From positions 1,116,001-1,180,000 of the forward strand of contig JASGHK010000005.1 of the NCBI GenBank assembly GCA_049841135.1: a DNA stretch of 64,000 nucleotides, read 5' to 3'. This DNA comes from JACRCT01 sp049841135 (GTDB lineage Bacteria; Myxococcota; Myxococcia; Myxococcales; UBA5297). The notes under the pieces were generated by a model. That model saw only the letters and a program-made list of their open reading frames with translations, ran no database searches and had not been told where the DNA came from. The position numbers and the translations under genes were made by a program. Below, in pieces: positions 61,461-64,000 of this stretch (positions are counted from its first letter, which is position 1; each line of letters opens with the position of its first letter).

Positions 61461-62471
61461 TCAGGGCGCGCAGACGGTCCGGCACTTCCTCGCCAGCTCG
61501 CCGCAGTACGTGAAGAGCTCGCACTCGGCGTGCGACTCGCAGTGCTCGCCGGTCTTGGTGTAGTCGAGGCACGTCCCAGACGTCTCCGCGCCTTGCGAGG
61601 CCTCCGAGCTGCAGTACCCGACCTTGCAGAAGGCGTAGTCGCCGTCGAGGGCGCCGCAGGGCTCGCCGAGGCCGGGCCGCTCGACGCAGACCCCTCCCTT
61701 GCAGAGCCAGGAGAGGCACTCGCCCGGACCGCACGCTTCGTTCAGCGCCTTGCCCTTGACGCAGCTGCCCGTCCTTCCGGCCAGCCGGTCGTACCCGACG
61801 CAGAGGTAGCCCCAAGCGCAGTCCGGCGGGCCTTCGCACTCGCCGCTCGAGAGGACGCCGATAGGCCGGCACTTGTTGGAGGCGTACCCACACCACAAAT
61901 TGAACTGGCAACCGGCGTTGTTCCCGCTGTCGCAAGACTCGCCCTCCCCGCCGAGGTCGACGCAGACCCCTTCCATGCAGCGCAAGCCGAACGCGCAGCC
62001 CGCGTCGCCGCAGCCCTCTCCGCTCTGGCCGAGCTTCAGGCACGCTCCAGGGCAATGGCCGGAGAACACGCACTGCCAGCCCGGCGCGCACTCCTGGCCG
62101 TCGTAGCACTCGCCGCCGAGCGTGACCGCGCCGACCAGGTCCTGCGCGCAGGGGCTGGCGTCACCTCCGAAGGTGCCGGGCGCGCAGCTCGCGGAAGCGA
62201 CCCGCTCCAGACACTGGTCGCCCTTGGCGGAATCGAAGACGAGCCTCCCGTCCTGGGCGAGCTTGCGGACGTTGGCGCAGTAGAAGGCTTCGCTCCGCTC
62301 CGCCAAGACCTTGGAGTACTCCGCGGTCGCGGCGCCGCACCGCAGGTCCAGGGCGCCCAGGGCGTCGTACTTCTTCTTGCAGTAGTCCTCGGCGGCCTTT
62401 CCGTCACCGCTCTTGGAGCACGCGCTCAGGAGCGCGACGACGACGACACCCGGCAGCAGCGCTGCTCTCAT
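61461..62471 (-). CDS. Cys-rich lipoprotein
   Basis: A 336-residue lipoprotein (signal LLPGVVVVALLSAC). After a helical head (AAEDYCKKKYDALGALDLRC, AERSEAFYCANVRKLAQDG) come repeated small Cys modules: GGECYDGQECAPGWQCVFSG, GEGCGDAGCAFGLRCMEGVC, GESCDSGNNAGCQFNLWC, NEACGPGECLSWLC and GEHCESHAECELFTYCGE. This Dickkopf/EGF-like pattern is common among myxobacterial lipoproteins of unknown function. The ATG at 62471 is followed at once by the signal. The frame is intact. Confidence 0.82.
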   Translation of the reverse strand: MRAALLPGVVVVALLSACSKSGDGKAAEDYCKKKYDALGALDLRCGAATAEYSKVLAERSEAFYCANVRKLAQDGRLVFDSAKGDQCLERVASASCAPGTFGGDASPCAQDLVGAVTLGGECYDGQECAPGWQCVFSGHCPGACLKLGQSGEGCGDAGCAFGLRCMEGVCVDLGGEGESCDSGNNAGCQFNLWCGYASNKCRPIGVLSSGECEGPPDCAWGYLCVGYDRLAGRTGSCVKGKALNEACGPGECLSWLCKGGVCVERPGLGEPCGALDGDYAFCKVGYCSSEASQGAETSGTCLDYTKTGEHCESHAECELFTYCGELARKCRTVCAP

Positions 62472-62942
62472 GGTTCCCCTCGATGCGAATGGCCGAGCCC
62501 GGCCTGGCCCGGCGGCGAGGTGATGATCCATGTCTGCGTGTCGAACCGCAAACCAGACGTTGGCTTTCTGACCAGGCTCGCCCATGCGCGCGGTGATGCC
62601 CGCCGCCGTCGACGACGCAAGGGCGCCGCCAGAGCTGTCCCCGAGCCTGCTGGTGGCCCCCGGCGGTCGCCGAGCGGAAGCGCCAGAGCGAGAGCAGTCC
62701 GCAAGCGAGAGAACACGCTATCCAACCCAACGGCCCATCGCGCAGACGGGCGCGGCGGGCCCAAGCCAGAGCGGCGACGATCGCGAAGGAAGGAGCACGA
62801 CTGGAAGTGCAGGAGCGAAGCGAGCCCCAGCCACCCAAGTCCCGGTCCGGTCTCTCCCGCTCGAGCGAACTCGAGCCTATCGAGCCACACGGTTCTTCCT
62901 TGGGGCGGGAAAGCACCGGCGCCGGTCGGTTCACCCCGCCGT
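62472..62942. other. Gene-poor region
   Basis: No gene is well supported. A reverse-strand stretch near 62700-62820 reads like two hydrophobic helices (APSFAIVAALAWARRARL, GWIACSLACGLLSLWRF) with moderate codon bias, but it has no good start and overlaps poor sequence, so I leave it uncalled. Confidence 0.35.
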
Positions 62943-63422
62943 CTACGAAGGGACCGCGGCCGACAGCGCCTTGCGCCTCTCCCAGGCGACGAACAGCCAG
63001 GAGAATCCCAGCATCTGCAACGTGACCTCCGGGATCCCGATCAGGTGCGACTTCAGCGAGAGCTGCGTGTAGATCAGCCCTTCGATCGACCCGCCGGCCG
63101 TGGTCACCGATCCGATCAGCGTCAGGCCCCAGAGCAGCGCCCACAGCTTGAGCCAGCCGCGCGGGCTTCGCACGACGACGTCGTGGCACGGGTAGATGAC
63201 GAGGCCGAGGAATGCGCCCCTGCCGAACTGGAACAAGACGGCGGCTTGAACGATTGGCGAGTCGAGCGGGCGCATCAGTCCGCGCATCTCGTCTGAGCCC
63301 CAGTGCTCCCGGTATTTGGCCAGGAACATGAACGTCAGGCCGAACACCAGGTACGTGACGACGTGGGTGAGGGTGAAGCGGACGAGATAGCCGATGAGAC
63401 GGCTCGGCGAAGGGGATCCCAT
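62943..63422 (-). CDS. Small integral membrane protein
   Basis: A 159-residue protein with four likely membrane helices: LVRFTLTHVVTYLVFGLTFMF, PIVQAAVLFQFGRGAFLGLV, WLKLWALLWGLTLIGSVTT and a C-terminal EVTLQMLGFSWLFVAW. No catalytic motif and no known family. The ATG at 63422 has CTAGGAGG a short way upstream. It is flanked by gene-poor stretches and faces away from the DUF502 gene. Confidence 0.75.
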   Translation of the reverse strand: MGSPSPSRLIGYLVRFTLTHVVTYLVFGLTFMFLAKYREHWGSDEMRGLMRPLDSPIVQAAVLFQFGRGAFLGLVIYPCHDVVVRSPRGWLKLWALLWGLTLIGSVTTAGGSIEGLIYTQLSLKSHLIGIPEVTLQMLGFSWLFVAWERRKALSAAVPS

Positions 63423-63835
63423 CGAATCAATTCCTCCTAGGGCGCGCGCCAGACGTGCTGCGCATCGTGCCCGTGCTCGAGCGGGCCTTGCCGGCCCTGG
63501 TCGGCCGAAAGCTGCCCAGGGGGCCCTGCTGCGCGACAGGAGCCTCTCGGGCGAGGCGGCGCTGGAGCTCGCAAAGGCTCGCCTGCCCAGCGCCACTTCG
63601 ACTTCGAAACCCGACGGCCTCGACCCGTCCGCTCTCGCTTCCGAATAACGACACTGCCGAACCCCGAGTGACGCGCATCGCCCCCGGATGGCCTGCGCGC
63701 CAGTGCGACGACCGCCGACGCGGCATCAAACCGGGCGAGGGCCTCTCGCGGCATGGTGCGCTTCGCAGCCTGATGCAGGGTCGACCGGCGTGCTCCAGGC
63801 GTCGGCCCGACCAAATCTTTTGATGGAGGTACCCC
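63423..63835. other. Divergent intergenic region
   Basis: A 413-base gap between the membrane protein and the DUF502 gene. No gene, RNA or repeat is supported; it should hold promoters for both. Confidence 0.35.
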
Positions 63836-64000
63836 ATGCCCACGGTCCGATCCGCCCTCGCTCGCGTGCGCAATCACATCGTCACCGGGTTCATCTTCAT
63901 CATGCCCGTGCTGATCACGCTGGCCGTCATGTCGACGTTCTGGAAGCACCTGCTGAAGGTCGGAGCAGTCAGTGCCCGGGTGCTGCGGGTGAACACCGTG
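63836..64000 (+). CDS. DUF502 family membrane protein (3' end outside window)
   Basis: Only the first 55 codons are in the window. They include a membrane helix with the family pattern HIVTGFIFIMPVLITLAVMS and a start with ATGGAGGT upstream of ATG 63836. DUF502 proteins are inner-membrane proteins of unknown function. The rest lies beyond the window edge. Confidence 0.75.
   Translation, partial: MPTVRSALARVRNHIVTGFIFIMPVLITLAVMSTFWKHLLKVGAVSARVLRVNTV

Overview
The window is about 70% GC with strong G/C third-position bias. A MYXO-CTERM-type C-terminus, a TIGR02996-type protein, an AgmX/PglI-type domain and many large Cys-rich lipoproteins point to a myxobacterium-like member of the Myxococcota. 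No rRNA, tRNA, phage or plasmid backbone was seen, so it reads as an ordinary chromosomal segment rich in cell-envelope genes.

Layout. 1-5.9 kb: a partial beta-helix lipoprotein, a MEDS histidine kinase with a response regulator, and a MarR regulator. 6.2-10.4 kb: PilZ, DnaK-like, a small methyltransferase and an exported protein. 10.4-11.75 kb: a REP/BIME-like repeat array. 11.8-16.9 kb: ligD and ku (divergent, bacterial NHEJ) and pepD. 17-26 kb: a TIGR02996 protein, a Cys-rich lipoprotein and two ECF sigma-factor operons. 26.3-36.8 kb: a MYXO-CTERM beta-helix protein, lipoproteins, an AgmX/PglI-type protein, an unrecognised protein, a cold-shock/DUF4261/SUFU-like fusion, a trypsin-like protease, a WYL regulator and a VOC protein. 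36.9-47.2 kb: a phosphoesterase, then a nitrate-assimilation block (siroheme dehydrogenase facing nasA-nirB-nirD-hemD-transporter-cobA). 47.5-51.4 kb: a hybrid sensor kinase and a dihaem cytochrome c peroxidase. 52-57 kb: a very large multicopper oxidase. 57-64 kb: lipoproteins, a membrane protein, gene remnants and the start of a DUF502 protein.

Function. The nitrate block looks self-contained: the transporter imports nitrate, NasA reduces it to nitrite, NirB/NirD reduce nitrite to ammonium, and HemD, CobA and the divergent dehydrogenase supply the siroheme NirB needs. LigD and Ku would form a two-protein double-strand-break repair system.

Two cross-cutting observations matter to any user. 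First, sixteen genes are broken by eighteen single-base insertions; all are +1 and seventeen lie in or beside GATC or GAGCTC, so they are most likely sequence errors (perhaps linked to base modification) and these genes should be read as intact. Second, the 10.4-11.7 kb array holds twelve direct and five inverted copies of a GTAG-plus-hairpin element whose two subfamilies differ by compensatory stem changes around the same TTCCAC loop, which is the architecture of REP/BIME elements.
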